Translations under genes and position numbers: made by a program
Assembly: GCA_902619055.1 (NCBI GenBank)
Contig: CACNCW010000005.1
Location: 1-34,971, forward strand
DNA from: an uncultured Alphaproteobacteria bacterium
Lineage (GTDB): Bacteria; Pseudomonadota; Alphaproteobacteria; HIMB59; GCA-002718135
Direction of reading: 5' to 3'
DNA length: 34,971 nucleotides
Part shown: piece by piece, positions 27,459 through 34,971 of the stretch
How the letters are laid out: every line of letters begins with the position of its first letter
Position numbering within the stretch: position 1 is the first letter of the stretch
Notes under the pieces: generated by a model
What the model was told of the DNA's origin: nothing
Database searches by the model: none
What the model saw: only the letters and a program-made list of their open reading frames with translations

Positions 27459-28516
27459 AATTCTTCATTTTTTTTGTTTGTAAGAGATAATAAAAAACCA
27501 AATAAAATTGCTATTGATATCATAGAAGAACCTCCATAACTTACAAATGGCAGTGTCATACCCTTTGTTGGTATAAGGCCCAGCGAGCTAAAGATATTAA
27601 TTAAGCATTGTAATCCAAATGAGCAAATTAAACCACTAATTGCAACAATTTTATATGGATCTTCAAGTTGTAGAACTTTTAATAAGCTTCTTATTATAAT
27701 AGATAGAATTATAAAAATAATTATTAAACAAAAAATGAATCCTAATTCTTCTCCAGCAACAGCAAAAATAAAATCAGTGTTAGCATCAGGAATTTTTTCT
27801 TTTAAAATACCTTGCCCTGGACCCTTTCCAAGTAGTCCGCCATTTTTGAAAGCTTGAATACTTAAATCTATTTGGTATGTATCAGTCCCACCTAATCCGC
27901 CAAGAAATGAATTAATTCTTGATTGAACATGATCAAAAATAAAATAAGAAAAAATTAAAATTCCTAATATAAATAAAAATGCAACTATAACTAAAAAAAT
28001 TGATAAACCAGCAACGAATAACTGGCAAAAAAAAGTTGCTGACAGTAAAACTGTCATTCCCAAATCAGGCTGCATAAGTATTAAAGATAAAAGCAAGAAG
28101 AAAAAAACAAACAATAAAGGTAAATAAAATTTTTTATCTTCTATAGATTTACTTATACACCATGCTGTCAATATGACAAAAATAGGCTTAATTATCTCTG
28201 AAGGTTGAAGCGTAAAGTTAAATATTTGAAACCATCTCTTAGCGCCTTTAACTTCGTAATCTAAAAAAAGTATTAGCAGTATTATTATTAATAAAATAAT
28301 AAATGAAAATAATGAAATTCTTCTTATATTTTTACTATCTAAGTCTGATAACGCAATAAGTAAGAAAACTGAAAAAAGAAAAAAAATAGAGTGTCTATTT
28401 ATGGATAAATTTTCATCTATGGAAAATGAAAGTATTAATCCGGTAAAACCCAATGAAAATATTAATATAATGTTAATTCTATCAATTGAACTCCACCAAT
28501 TCTTTAAATATTCCAT
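27455..28516 (-). CDS. ftsW: FtsW, septal peptidoglycan glycosyltransferase (SEDS family)
   Basis: FtsW polymerises lipid II at the septum together with FtsI. The 353-residue product is a polytopic membrane protein with about ten hydrophobic segments. SEDS hallmarks are KGAKRWFQIFNFTLQPSEIIKP (in two parts: KGAKRWFQ and LQPSEIIKP), QPDLGMTVLL with the catalytic-region Asp, the NGGLLGKGPGQG loop, IPDANTDFIFAVAGEELG, and PTKGMTLPFVSYGGSS near the C-terminus. Position between murG and murD favours FtsW over RodA. It ends 2 bases after the murD stop codon on the same strand. Confidence 0.96.
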   Translation of the reverse strand: MEYLKNWWSSIDRINIILIFSLGFTGLILSFSIDENLSINRHSIFFLFSVFLLIALSDLDSKNIRRISLFSFIILLIIILLILFLDYEVKGAKRWFQIFNFTLQPSEIIKPIFVILTAWCISKSIEDKKFYLPLLFVFFFLLLSLILMQPDLGMTVLLSATFFCQLFVAGLSIFLVIVAFLFILGILIFSYFIFDHVQSRINSFLGGLGGTDTYQIDLSIQAFKNGGLLGKGPGQGILKEKIPDANTDFIFAVAGEELGFIFCLIIIFIILSIIIRSLLKVLQLEDPYKIVAISGLICSFGLQCLINIFSSLGLIPTKGMTLPFVSYGGSSMISIAILFGFLLSLTNKKNEEL

Positions 28517-28518
28517 GG

Positions 28519-29835
28519 TTAATTTATATAATTTTTAATTAATTTATTAAAATGTATGCCTCTTTCTTCAAAATTTTTGTATTGATCATAAGAGGCACAT
28601 GCAGGAGCAAACAATATAGTTGATTGATTTGAATTTTTTTTAATATCCTTGAAGGTTTCTTTGATAACTGATTTTAAATTTGCCAATTTTTTTACAACTA
28701 ATTCTTTTTTTAATTTTTTTTCAATGAAATTTCGTGATTTTCCGTAAGTATATACACAGCTAATTTTATTTTTATATTTTAGAAGAATTTCAAAATTTTT
28801 TTCTTTAGCTATACCCCCTAAGATTAGGTAAATATTATTATAATTTACAACTGAATTTATTGTTGAATTTAAATTAGTAGATTTACTATTATTTACAATT
28901 TTTAATTTATTATTTGTAAAAATTGTAGATGATCTAAATGGCAGACCCTTAAATGTTTTAATAACCTTGAGAAAATTAGATTCTGGAATTTTTAATATTT
29001 TGCTACATATGTATGCTATTAAAATATTTTGAATATTAAAATTACCTTCTAAATCTTTTGAGATTTTTTTTATAAATAATTTTTTGTTTTTTTTGAAGTA
29101 ATTATCTAGAATATAATCATTGTTAGCGAAACAATCAGCTGATTTATCGACCAAAGAAAAACTAATTTTATTTTTAATTTTTTTTTGATTAAATATCTTT
29201 CTTGAATAAATATCATCAATTGATAATAAATTAATTCCATTTTTAGTAATAATATTTTTCTTCTGACTAACATAATCACTAATACCTTTGTACCTATCTA
29301 AATGATCACCAGATAAATTTGTTATTACTGATATTCTACTATCAAGTGACTTAACTGTTTCTAATTGAAAAGAACTTAATTCGATAACATGAACTTTATA
29401 TTTTTTTTTAAGAAGAAAAGCATTGCATAATGATTCTCCAATATTGCCTCCAACAAATGTTTTAATATTATTCTTTTTTAAAATGTCTCCTATTAATTTG
29501 GTTGTTGTTGATTTCCCATTTGTGCCAGTAATAGCTACAATCTTTTGATTTGTTATATTCGAAATATATAAATTTAAATCTCTATTTACTTTTTTAGATA
29601 TATTTTTTCTTTTAAATTTTTTTTGTCTTAAAGATATTCCTGGGCTAACAAAAATTTTTTTAAAATCATTTAAATTATCTTTTTTTATATTAAAAAAATA
29701 ATCTTTATTGTAATTTTTTTTTATAGACTTTCTTACTATTGGATTATCATCCCACATCTTAAATTTTATTTTTTTATTTTCAAAATAATTTACTATAGAA
29801 AGTCCTGATTTTTGAATTCCATAAATTAAATACAT
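28519..29835 (-). CDS. murD: UDP-N-acetylmuramoyl-L-alanine--D-glutamate ligase
   Basis: MurD adds D-Glu to UDP-MurNAc-L-Ala. From the chosen start the product is 438 residues, beginning MYLIYGIQKSGLSIVNYFEN, which matches the MurD N-terminal Rossmann motif. The ATPase P-loop GTNGKSTT is at about 104-111, followed by VELSSFQLE and TNLSGDHLDRY. The C-terminal domain contains LPFRSS and ends with FAPACASYDQYKNFEERG, a MurD-specific stretch. The longest frame starts 57 bases earlier (29892) and would overlap mraY by 58 bases. The ATG at 29835 instead shares one base with the mraY stop, as at other junctions here, so it is preferred. Confidence 0.95.
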   Translation of the reverse strand: MYLIYGIQKSGLSIVNYFENKKIKFKMWDDNPIVRKSIKKNYNKDYFFNIKKDNLNDFKKIFVSPGISLRQKKFKRKNISKKVNRDLNLYISNITNQKIVAITGTNGKSTTTKLIGDILKKNNIKTFVGGNIGESLCNAFLLKKKYKVHVIELSSFQLETVKSLDSRISVITNLSGDHLDRYKGISDYVSQKKNIITKNGINLLSIDDIYSRKIFNQKKIKNKISFSLVDKSADCFANNDYILDNYFKKNKKLFIKKISKDLEGNFNIQNILIAYICSKILKIPESNFLKVIKTFKGLPFRSSTIFTNNKLKIVNNSKSTNLNSTINSVVNYNNIYLILGGIAKEKNFEILLKYKNKISCVYTYGKSRNFIEKKLKKELVVKKLANLKSVIKETFKDIKKNSNQSTILFAPACASYDQYKNFEERGIHFNKLIKNYIN

Positions 29836-30923
29836 TATCTTATTCTTAAAGTTGCAAGACCTATCAAAGCTAATACAATGGTAATTATCCAAAAACGAAT
29901 AACTATTGTTGACTCAGGCCATCCCTTTTTTTCAAAATGATGATGTAGTGGAGCCATTAAAAAAACCCTTTTTCCTGTCATTTTAAAAATGAATACTTGG
30001 ATTACTACAGACAAGGTTTCTAGAACAAATAAACCTCCTATTATTGCAAGAAGAATTTCATGTTTGCATATTATTGCTACTGAGCCTAAAGAGCCGCCTA
30101 ATGCTAAAGATCCTGTATCACCCATAAAAACTTTAGCAGGTGGTGCGTTAAACCAAAGAAAACCTAAAGCTGCTCCAATTAAAGAACCACAAAAAACTGC
30201 TAATTCACCGGTTCCAGGAATATATTGGATGAGTAAATAATTAGAAAAAACTATATTACCTGAAACATAAGCTATGAAAGCAAAAGACATTGCAACTATC
30301 ATTACAGGGACAATTGCTAAACCATCAAGTCCATCAGTTAGATTTACTGCATTAGCTGATCCAATAATTATAAATATGGAAATTAGAAAATAAAATATTC
30401 CAAAATCTATAATTAAATTTTTAAAGAAAGGAAATGTCATAGATTTGCTTATACTTGGATCTAAATTGATAAGAATTAAATATGTAATGAAAAAAGAAAA
30501 AATGATTTGAAATATAATTCTTATTTTTGATGAAATACCCTTACTTGTATTTGATTTGATTTTACTGTAGTCATCTGCAAAACCAATAGATCCAAAAATT
30601 AAAATAGTTAAAAGTAAAATCCATATAAAAATATTTTGTAAATCAGCCCAAATAATTGTTGAAACAAAAACACTTAGAATAATCAACAGGCCACCCATTG
30701 TAGGAGTACCTTTTTTTGCAATTATATGTGACTCTGGACCATCATCTCTTATTGGCTGGCCAGTTGGCTGAACATTTGATAATTTGTTAATAATATAATC
30801 TCCAAATATGAGAGAAAAAAATAATCCAGTAAGAATAGAGGCGCCAGTTCTAAATGTTATATAACTAAAAATATTTAGAAAACTAAATAAAGATTGGTAT
30901 TCAAAGGCCAAATATTTAATCAA
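29835..30923 (-). CDS. mraY: Phospho-N-acetylmuramoyl-pentapeptide-transferase
   Basis: MraY transfers phospho-MurNAc-pentapeptide to undecaprenyl phosphate, forming lipid I. The 362-residue product has about ten membrane helices and the family's loops: GTPTMGGLLI, the acidic GFADDYSKI, NAVNLTDGLDGLAI, VFMGDTGSLALGG and LMAPLHHHFEKKGW. All catalytic Asp and His residues are in place. It overlaps murF by 4 bases (ATGA) and murD by one base. Length and motifs are normal. Confidence 0.97.
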   Translation of the reverse strand: MIKYLAFEYQSLFSFLNIFSYITFRTGASILTGLFFSLIFGDYIINKLSNVQPTGQPIRDDGPESHIIAKKGTPTMGGLLIILSVFVSTIIWADLQNIFIWILLLTILIFGSIGFADDYSKIKSNTSKGISSKIRIIFQIIFSFFITYLILINLDPSISKSMTFPFFKNLIIDFGIFYFLISIFIIIGSANAVNLTDGLDGLAIVPVMIVAMSFAFIAYVSGNIVFSNYLLIQYIPGTGELAVFCGSLIGAALGFLWFNAPPAKVFMGDTGSLALGGSLGSVAIICKHEILLAIIGGLFVLETLSVVIQVFIFKMTGKRVFLMAPLHHHFEKKGWPESTIVIRFWIITIVLALIGLATLRIR

Positions 30924-32284
30924 ATCGATACCTGTTTTAATAATATTTTTGCAAACTTATTTATTTTTGTCGAATTAGAACATTTAATTAAAATAATGTC
31001 ATTATTATGCACTTTCTCTTTTAAAAATTGCATAATTTTATTTGTATTTTTAAAATGGATAAATTCATTATTTGGATTTAAATTTTTTACAGATAATTCA
31101 AAGAATTCGCCAGATAAAATTACAAATTTAAAAATAGTGTAATCTAATTGTTGTAGTAATTTATAATGAATTTTATAAGAATTATTTCCTAATTCATTCA
31201 TTGTCCCTAGAATTATTATTTTTTTATTATTTTTTACTTTGATATTTTCTAAGTTTTTTATGCTTTGCAACATTGTATCAGGATTAGCATTGTAAGATTC
31301 ATCAATAATATTTATTTTTTTTTTATTTAAAGAAATTTTATGAACTAATCCTCTACCTTCCACTGGTTTTAAAAACTTAAAACGATTTAGAACTGATTTA
31401 ATGTTCAGATAATTTTCATTATAAAATGCAAGACAAAATAATAAGTTATTTAATCTATGCATTACTATTGCATCAGTAACAATGTTAACCTTTTTTTTAT
31501 TAATTGATAAAGTTACTTTATGCAATTTTTTATAGGGAGATATTTTTTTAATAAAATATTTTTTTGAAGAATTATCAATACGAATTATTTTAAGATTTTT
31601 TTCTTTTTTTGCTTTTGCGATTAAAATATTTTCAGATTTAGAAGAAACATTGAGATATAGCTTTTTCCTATTATTATTATATTTAGAAATAAATATATCA
31701 GCTTTTTCTCTGGCAATATTATTTTTAGTTTGAAAATTTTCAAGGTGAGTAGATTGTATATTTGTAATAAATACCTCTGATGGTTTGACTAAATTACTAA
31801 GAAATTTGATCTCACCAAAATTATTTGTTCCTATTTCAAAAATTGCATAATTTGATTTTAAATTTAAATTTAGTAAAGAAATTAATACACCTAACTGATT
31901 ATTATAACTTTTTTTTGAGTAAGAAATGGTATGATCTTTTTTTAAGAAAAATGCTAAAGTTTCTTTTAAAGTAGTTTTTCCAGCACTGCCAGTAATGCCT
32001 ATTACTTTACCTTTGTATAAATCTCGTTTCGTTTTTGCTATTTTTGAAAGATATTTATAAATATTATTTACATATAAAATTTTTTTATTTTTTTTGAAAT
32101 TTTTATTATCAGTTACACAAAACTTTGCACCTTTATCTATTGCTTCATTTAAAAACTTGTTTCCATGAAACCTTTTACCTTTTAAAGCAAGAAATATGTC
32201 ACCACTTTTAATATCTTTACTTGATATTTGAATTTTATCTTTTTTAGATATTATATATTTCTCTAATTGATTTAATTCGATCAT
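30920..32284 (-). CDS. murF: UDP-N-acetylmuramoyl-tripeptide--D-alanyl-D-alanine ligase
   Basis: MurF adds the D-Ala-D-Ala dipeptide made by Ddl, completing the pentapeptide. The 454-residue product has an N-terminal domain with SSKDIKSGDIFLALKG. The ATPase domain carries TGSAGKTT at residues 98-105, EIGTNNFGEI and TNIQSTHLENF. The C-terminal part has DESYNANPDTM and ILGTMNELG. The DESYNANP motif is specific to MurF. It is very Lys-rich, as are the other Mur ligases here, fitting the AT-rich codon use. It joins murE by a one-base overlap. Confidence 0.96.
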   Translation of the reverse strand: MIELNQLEKYIISKKDKIQISSKDIKSGDIFLALKGKRFHGNKFLNEAIDKGAKFCVTDNKNFKKNKKILYVNNIYKYLSKIAKTKRDLYKGKVIGITGSAGKTTLKETLAFFLKKDHTISYSKKSYNNQLGVLISLLNLNLKSNYAIFEIGTNNFGEIKFLSNLVKPSEVFITNIQSTHLENFQTKNNIAREKADIFISKYNNNRKKLYLNVSSKSENILIAKAKKEKNLKIIRIDNSSKKYFIKKISPYKKLHKVTLSINKKKVNIVTDAIVMHRLNNLLFCLAFYNENYLNIKSVLNRFKFLKPVEGRGLVHKISLNKKKINIIDESYNANPDTMLQSIKNLENIKVKNNKKIIILGTMNELGNNSYKIHYKLLQQLDYTIFKFVILSGEFFELSVKNLNPNNEFIHFKNTNKIMQFLKEKVHNNDIILIKCSNSTKINKFAKILLKQVSI

Positions 32285-33702
32285 TAATTTAATAATTGTT
32301 TAACAACTGTAAAATCATCAAACTTAATTGTTTTATTTTTTAAAACTTGAAATTTTTCGTGCCCTTTACCTGCTACTATTAAAATTTCATTCTTTTTTAA
32401 TTCTTTAATAGCTAATTTAATTGCTTTTCTTCTATCAGATATTTCCATAGCTCTAGAACAATACTTTAGAATATTTTTCCTTATTTTAGATGGATTTTCG
32501 TTTCTAGGATTGTCATCCGTTATGTAAATTTTATCAGCATATTTATTTGCAATTAATGCCATAGATTTTCGCTTACTTTTATCTCTATCACCGCCACAAC
32601 CAAATAAAATTGATGGTTTCATTTTTTTGATTTTATAAGCAAGTAGAATTTTTTTCAAAGCATCTGGTGTATGTGCATAATCAATAATAATTTTTGATTT
32701 TTTTTTCTTATACTCAATTGTTTGCAAACGACCTGATGGATTTGTAACTTTTGATAATACTCTTATAATTTTACTTTGACTAATATTAAGTGCTAAGCAA
32801 CAAGTAATTGCGCATTCTAAATTTTCTAATTCTATATTTGTTTTAAGTTTTAGGTTTTCTAGTTTATATTTTGTATTGTTAATATTCAAATATACAAAAT
32901 CATTGATTTTTATTAATTTTATATTTTTATTTCCAAAATATTTAAATTTTATGTCTTTTTTTTTCAATGTTTTTTTTAATTCAGATAAGATGTTTAATCT
33001 TGAATTAATTATAGCAAATCCTGAATTTACTAAATGATTAGAGAAAAGTTTAATTTTAGATTTTTTATAATTTGAGAATGTTTTATGGTAATCAAGATGA
33101 TCTTTTGAAATGTTTGTAAAAGCTGCAATATTTATAGGATAATTTCTTAACCTGTTTTGTTCTAGAGCGTGACTTGAAGCTTCAAAAATGAAAATATTTT
33201 TTTCTTTTTTATTAGAAGATCCATATCTAAATAATTCTTCATAGGCAGGTGTTGTTAAATTTATATCATTTATTTTTTTTCCGTTTACAAAATGTCCTAA
33301 AGTTCCAACCATTGTATTATTATATTTTAGTGAATTAAGAATTTTTGAAATATACCAAACAACTGATGTCTTTCCATTGGTACCTGTAACTGCTATTGTT
33401 TTAAAGGGAAGATTATTATGGAGCTTAGTTAATAAATAATATATCTCAAAATCAATATTAGATACAACAAATTGAGGAATTTTTAAGTTTTTAATATATT
33501 TATTTGAAATTATAGCAGGAGCTTTATTCCTAAGTACTTCATCTAAATAAATCTTTTTTACCTTTGTATTTTTATCATAAACAAACAACGTTTTGTTATT
33601 AGTAAATTTTGAGTTAGAGGTAATTGCAGAGAAATATTTATTTTTATTAAAATTGTACGTTTTATTTACTCTTATAACTTTTGATAAATTAGACAGTAGC
33701 AT
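32284..33702 (-). CDS. murE: UDP-N-acetylmuramoyl-tripeptide synthetase, meso-diaminopimelate type
   Basis: MurE adds the third residue of the stem peptide. The 472-residue product has TGTNGKTS at about 106-113 and TNISKDHLDYHKTF in the ATPase domain. In the C-terminal domain DDNPRNENP carries the DNPR motif that indicates meso-diaminopimelate rather than L-lysine as substrate. The N-terminal domain is divergent, but SNKYIKNLKIPQFVV-like segments fit the UDP-binding part. VAGKGHEKFQ close to the end is also typical. The start overlaps ftsI by 14 bases; another start is possible but this one gives the full N-terminal domain. Confidence 0.96.
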   Translation of the reverse strand: MLLSNLSKVIRVNKTYNFNKNKYFSAITSNSKFTNNKTLFVYDKNTKVKKIYLDEVLRNKAPAIISNKYIKNLKIPQFVVSNIDFEIYYLLTKLHNNLPFKTIAVTGTNGKTSVVWYISKILNSLKYNNTMVGTLGHFVNGKKINDINLTTPAYEELFRYGSSNKKEKNIFIFEASSHALEQNRLRNYPINIAAFTNISKDHLDYHKTFSNYKKSKIKLFSNHLVNSGFAIINSRLNILSELKKTLKKKDIKFKYFGNKNIKLIKINDFVYLNINNTKYKLENLKLKTNIELENLECAITCCLALNISQSKIIRVLSKVTNPSGRLQTIEYKKKKSKIIIDYAHTPDALKKILLAYKIKKMKPSILFGCGGDRDKSKRKSMALIANKYADKIYITDDNPRNENPSKIRKNILKYCSRAMEISDRRKAIKLAIKELKKNEILIVAGKGHEKFQVLKNKTIKFDDFTVVKQLLN

Positions 33703-34971
33703 TTAACTTTCTATATATAAAATTTGTGTCTACTTTTAGAAGATCATCATTTTTATCTTTTGAAATATTAAAGAGGCTTATAATATTAATAATAATATCT
33801 TTTACCAAGGGTGCATTTACTCTTGCTCCAGTCATTCTTTGTTTAGTGCCTGTTTCCTTTTTTGGATACTCAATAGCAGTGTAAACTACATATTTTGGAT
33901 TATTTGTTGGGAATATTCCAATAAAGGACGTTAAGTTTCTATCCTTATAATATCCACCATTTGGATTTAGTAATTCTGATGTTCCCGTTTTACCTCCTAC
34001 GGAATAACCATCTACTTTTACTCTAGGACCAGTGTATTCGGTCTTGAGAACAACAGAATTTAATAAATTGATAAAGAATTTAGATGATTCTTTATTATTA
34101 AAAATTTGATTTTGTTCAAATTGTTTGTTTAATTGAAGTGTAGGAAAAACCTCATTCCCATTATTCGCTAATGAAGCATAAGCTTTAACTAAATGAAGAG
34201 GTGTAATAGCAAATCCATGACCAAATCCTATCGTTGCTGTTTCTAACTTGCCCCAATTATATTTATTTCCTAAAGGAGCTGAGCTTTCTTTATTTTCTAT
34301 ATTTATTTTTTTATTGAAACCTATTTTTTCAAAAAATTCTATTTGATTTTTTTTTCCAATCAAAGTAGCAATCTGAGCTGTACCAATATTGGATGATTCA
34401 ACAATAATTTTTTCAACATCATAAACACCATTATCTTTGTACTTATCATGATCACTTATATTTAAATATTTTTTTGTAACATCAAAAGTCATTTGAGGAT
34501 CTATAATATCTAAATCAAATCCAATAGTGGCAGTTATTGGTTTGAAAGTTGATCCCATTTCATAATTAGACTGAAAAACTCTATTCATTAAATTATTGTT
34601 ATTATATGAGGATTTGTCCTCAGGATTATAATCAGGTAAGCTTACTGATGATAGGATTTGACCGTTAGTAATATCCATAACTATAGCTAAACCGGATTCA
34701 GCTTTATAATTATTTATGGTTTTTAAGAGATTTTCTCTAACCAACTGCTGTAAATTAGTATCAATACTAATAATTATGTCTTGTGATTTTGCGAGATCAT
34801 TTTCAAAATACCTCTCAATTCCACTCTGACCAATTTGATCAATATCTACATATCCAAGAATATGTGACAACGTATTCTTATAAGGATATATTCTTTTAAA
34901 TTCCTTATGAGCTTTGATGTTTATTTCACCAAGATTAATTATTTCTTGATATTCAACTGGAGATATATTTC
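33689..34971 (-). CDS. ftsI: Peptidoglycan transpeptidase FtsI (PBP3), C-terminal part (cut by window edge)
   Basis: FtsI cross-links septal peptidoglycan. The frame is open through the right edge of the window, giving 426 residues without the N-terminal membrane anchor. The first visible residues, ISPVEYQEIINLGEINI and then KEFKRIYPYKNTLSHILGY, belong to the PBP dimerisation domain. The transpeptidase domain has the three catalytic motifs: SxxK in MGSTFKPIT (serine codon at 34550-34552), SxN in ESSNIGTA, and KTG in VGGKTGTSE. A TTG at 34870-34868 is in frame but internal to conserved sequence, so it is not the start. FtsI rather than a RodA-linked PBP2 is favoured by its place ahead of murE. 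Confidence 0.95.
   Translation of the reverse strand, partial: NISPVEYQEIINLGEINIKAHKEFKRIYPYKNTLSHILGYVDIDQIGQSGIERYFENDLAKSQDIIISIDTNLQQLVRENLLKTINNYKAESGLAIVMDITNGQILSSVSLPDYNPEDKSSYNNNNLMNRVFQSNYEMGSTFKPITATIGFDLDIIDPQMTFDVTKKYLNISDHDKYKDNGVYDVEKIIVESSNIGTAQIATLIGKKNQIEFFEKIGFNKKINIENKESSAPLGNKYNWGKLETATIGFGHGFAITPLHLVKAYASLANNGNEVFPTLQLNKQFEQNQIFNNKESSKFFINLLNSVVLKTEYTGPRVKVDGYSVGGKTGTSELLNPNGGYYKDRNLTSFIGIFPTNNPKYVVYTAIEYPKKETGTKQRMTGARVNAPLVKDIIINIISLFNISKDKNDDLLKVDTNFIYRKLNATV

Noticed and set aside
29836..29892. Longer murD start overlapping mraY by 58 bases
   Set aside because: The ATG at 29835 gives the conserved MurD N-terminus and a one-base TAATG overlap like neighbouring junctions.
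34868..34870. TTG at 34870 as the start of ftsI
   Set aside because: Conserved dimerisation-domain sequence continues in frame upstream to the window edge, so the gene is simply truncated by the window.

Overview
The window is a densely packed, very AT-rich (roughly 30% GC by eye) stretch of an alphaproteobacterial chromosome, most likely from the SAR11/Pelagibacterales group. Three things point there: a circularly permuted two-piece tmRNA gene, an alphaproteobacterial-type SspB, and extreme streamlining, with intergenic gaps mostly of 0-50 bp and many 1-, 4- and 8-base gene overlaps. LpxC and a complete meso-DAP-type Mur pathway show a Gram-negative envelope. Another AT-rich marine alphaproteobacterium cannot be excluded from sequence reading alone.

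Layout. Positions 1-6925 (minus strand) hold a branched-chain amino acid block, ilvB-ilvN-ilvC-leuA, running directly into the cell-shape genes mreB-mreC-mreD (mreD is cut by the window edge). Positions 6979-11443 (minus) hold a membrane quality-control block: hflK-hflC-DUF2065-degP-type protease-miaA. A divergent gap separates it from mrp (plus, 11530-12573), which converges on the minus-strand pair folA-thyA (12570-13885). The permuted tmRNA gene (about 13989-14240) follows.

Next comes an accessory-looking segment of 800 bp (14222-15034). It is bounded by a 13-bp direct repeat of the tmRNA 3' end, contains six copies of CTACGAAG (three near each end), and encodes one helical-repeat protein of unknown function. 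This is the most unusual part of the window. Beyond it lie a rhodanese gene, a cytochrome b561 gene, sspB (the ClpXP adaptor for tmRNA-tagged proteins), gpmA and fumC.

From 18485 to the right edge, all on the minus strand, lies a near-complete division and cell wall (dcw) cluster. In transcription order it is ftsI-murE-murF-mraY-murD-ftsW-murG-murC-murB-ddl-ftsQ-ftsA-ftsZ, then lpxC behind a strong hairpin. These genes make lipid II from UDP-MurNAc (MurC, MurD, MurE, MurF, Ddl, MraY, MurG, with MurB supplying UDP-MurNAc) and assemble the septum (FtsZ, FtsA, FtsQ, FtsW, FtsI). LpxC commits precursor to lipid A. At the other end of the window MreB, MreC and MreD direct side-wall growth. SsrA RNA, SspB, DegP and HflKC together form a protein quality-control theme in the middle.

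Four starts were moved inward from the longest open frame because neighbouring stop codons, conserved N-termini or a hairpin support the shorter form: hflC, thyA, lpxC and murD. No tRNA, rRNA, CRISPR array, IS element or integrase gene was seen. The only stretch over 300 bases without a protein gene (13886-14379) holds the tmRNA and the first repeat cluster.
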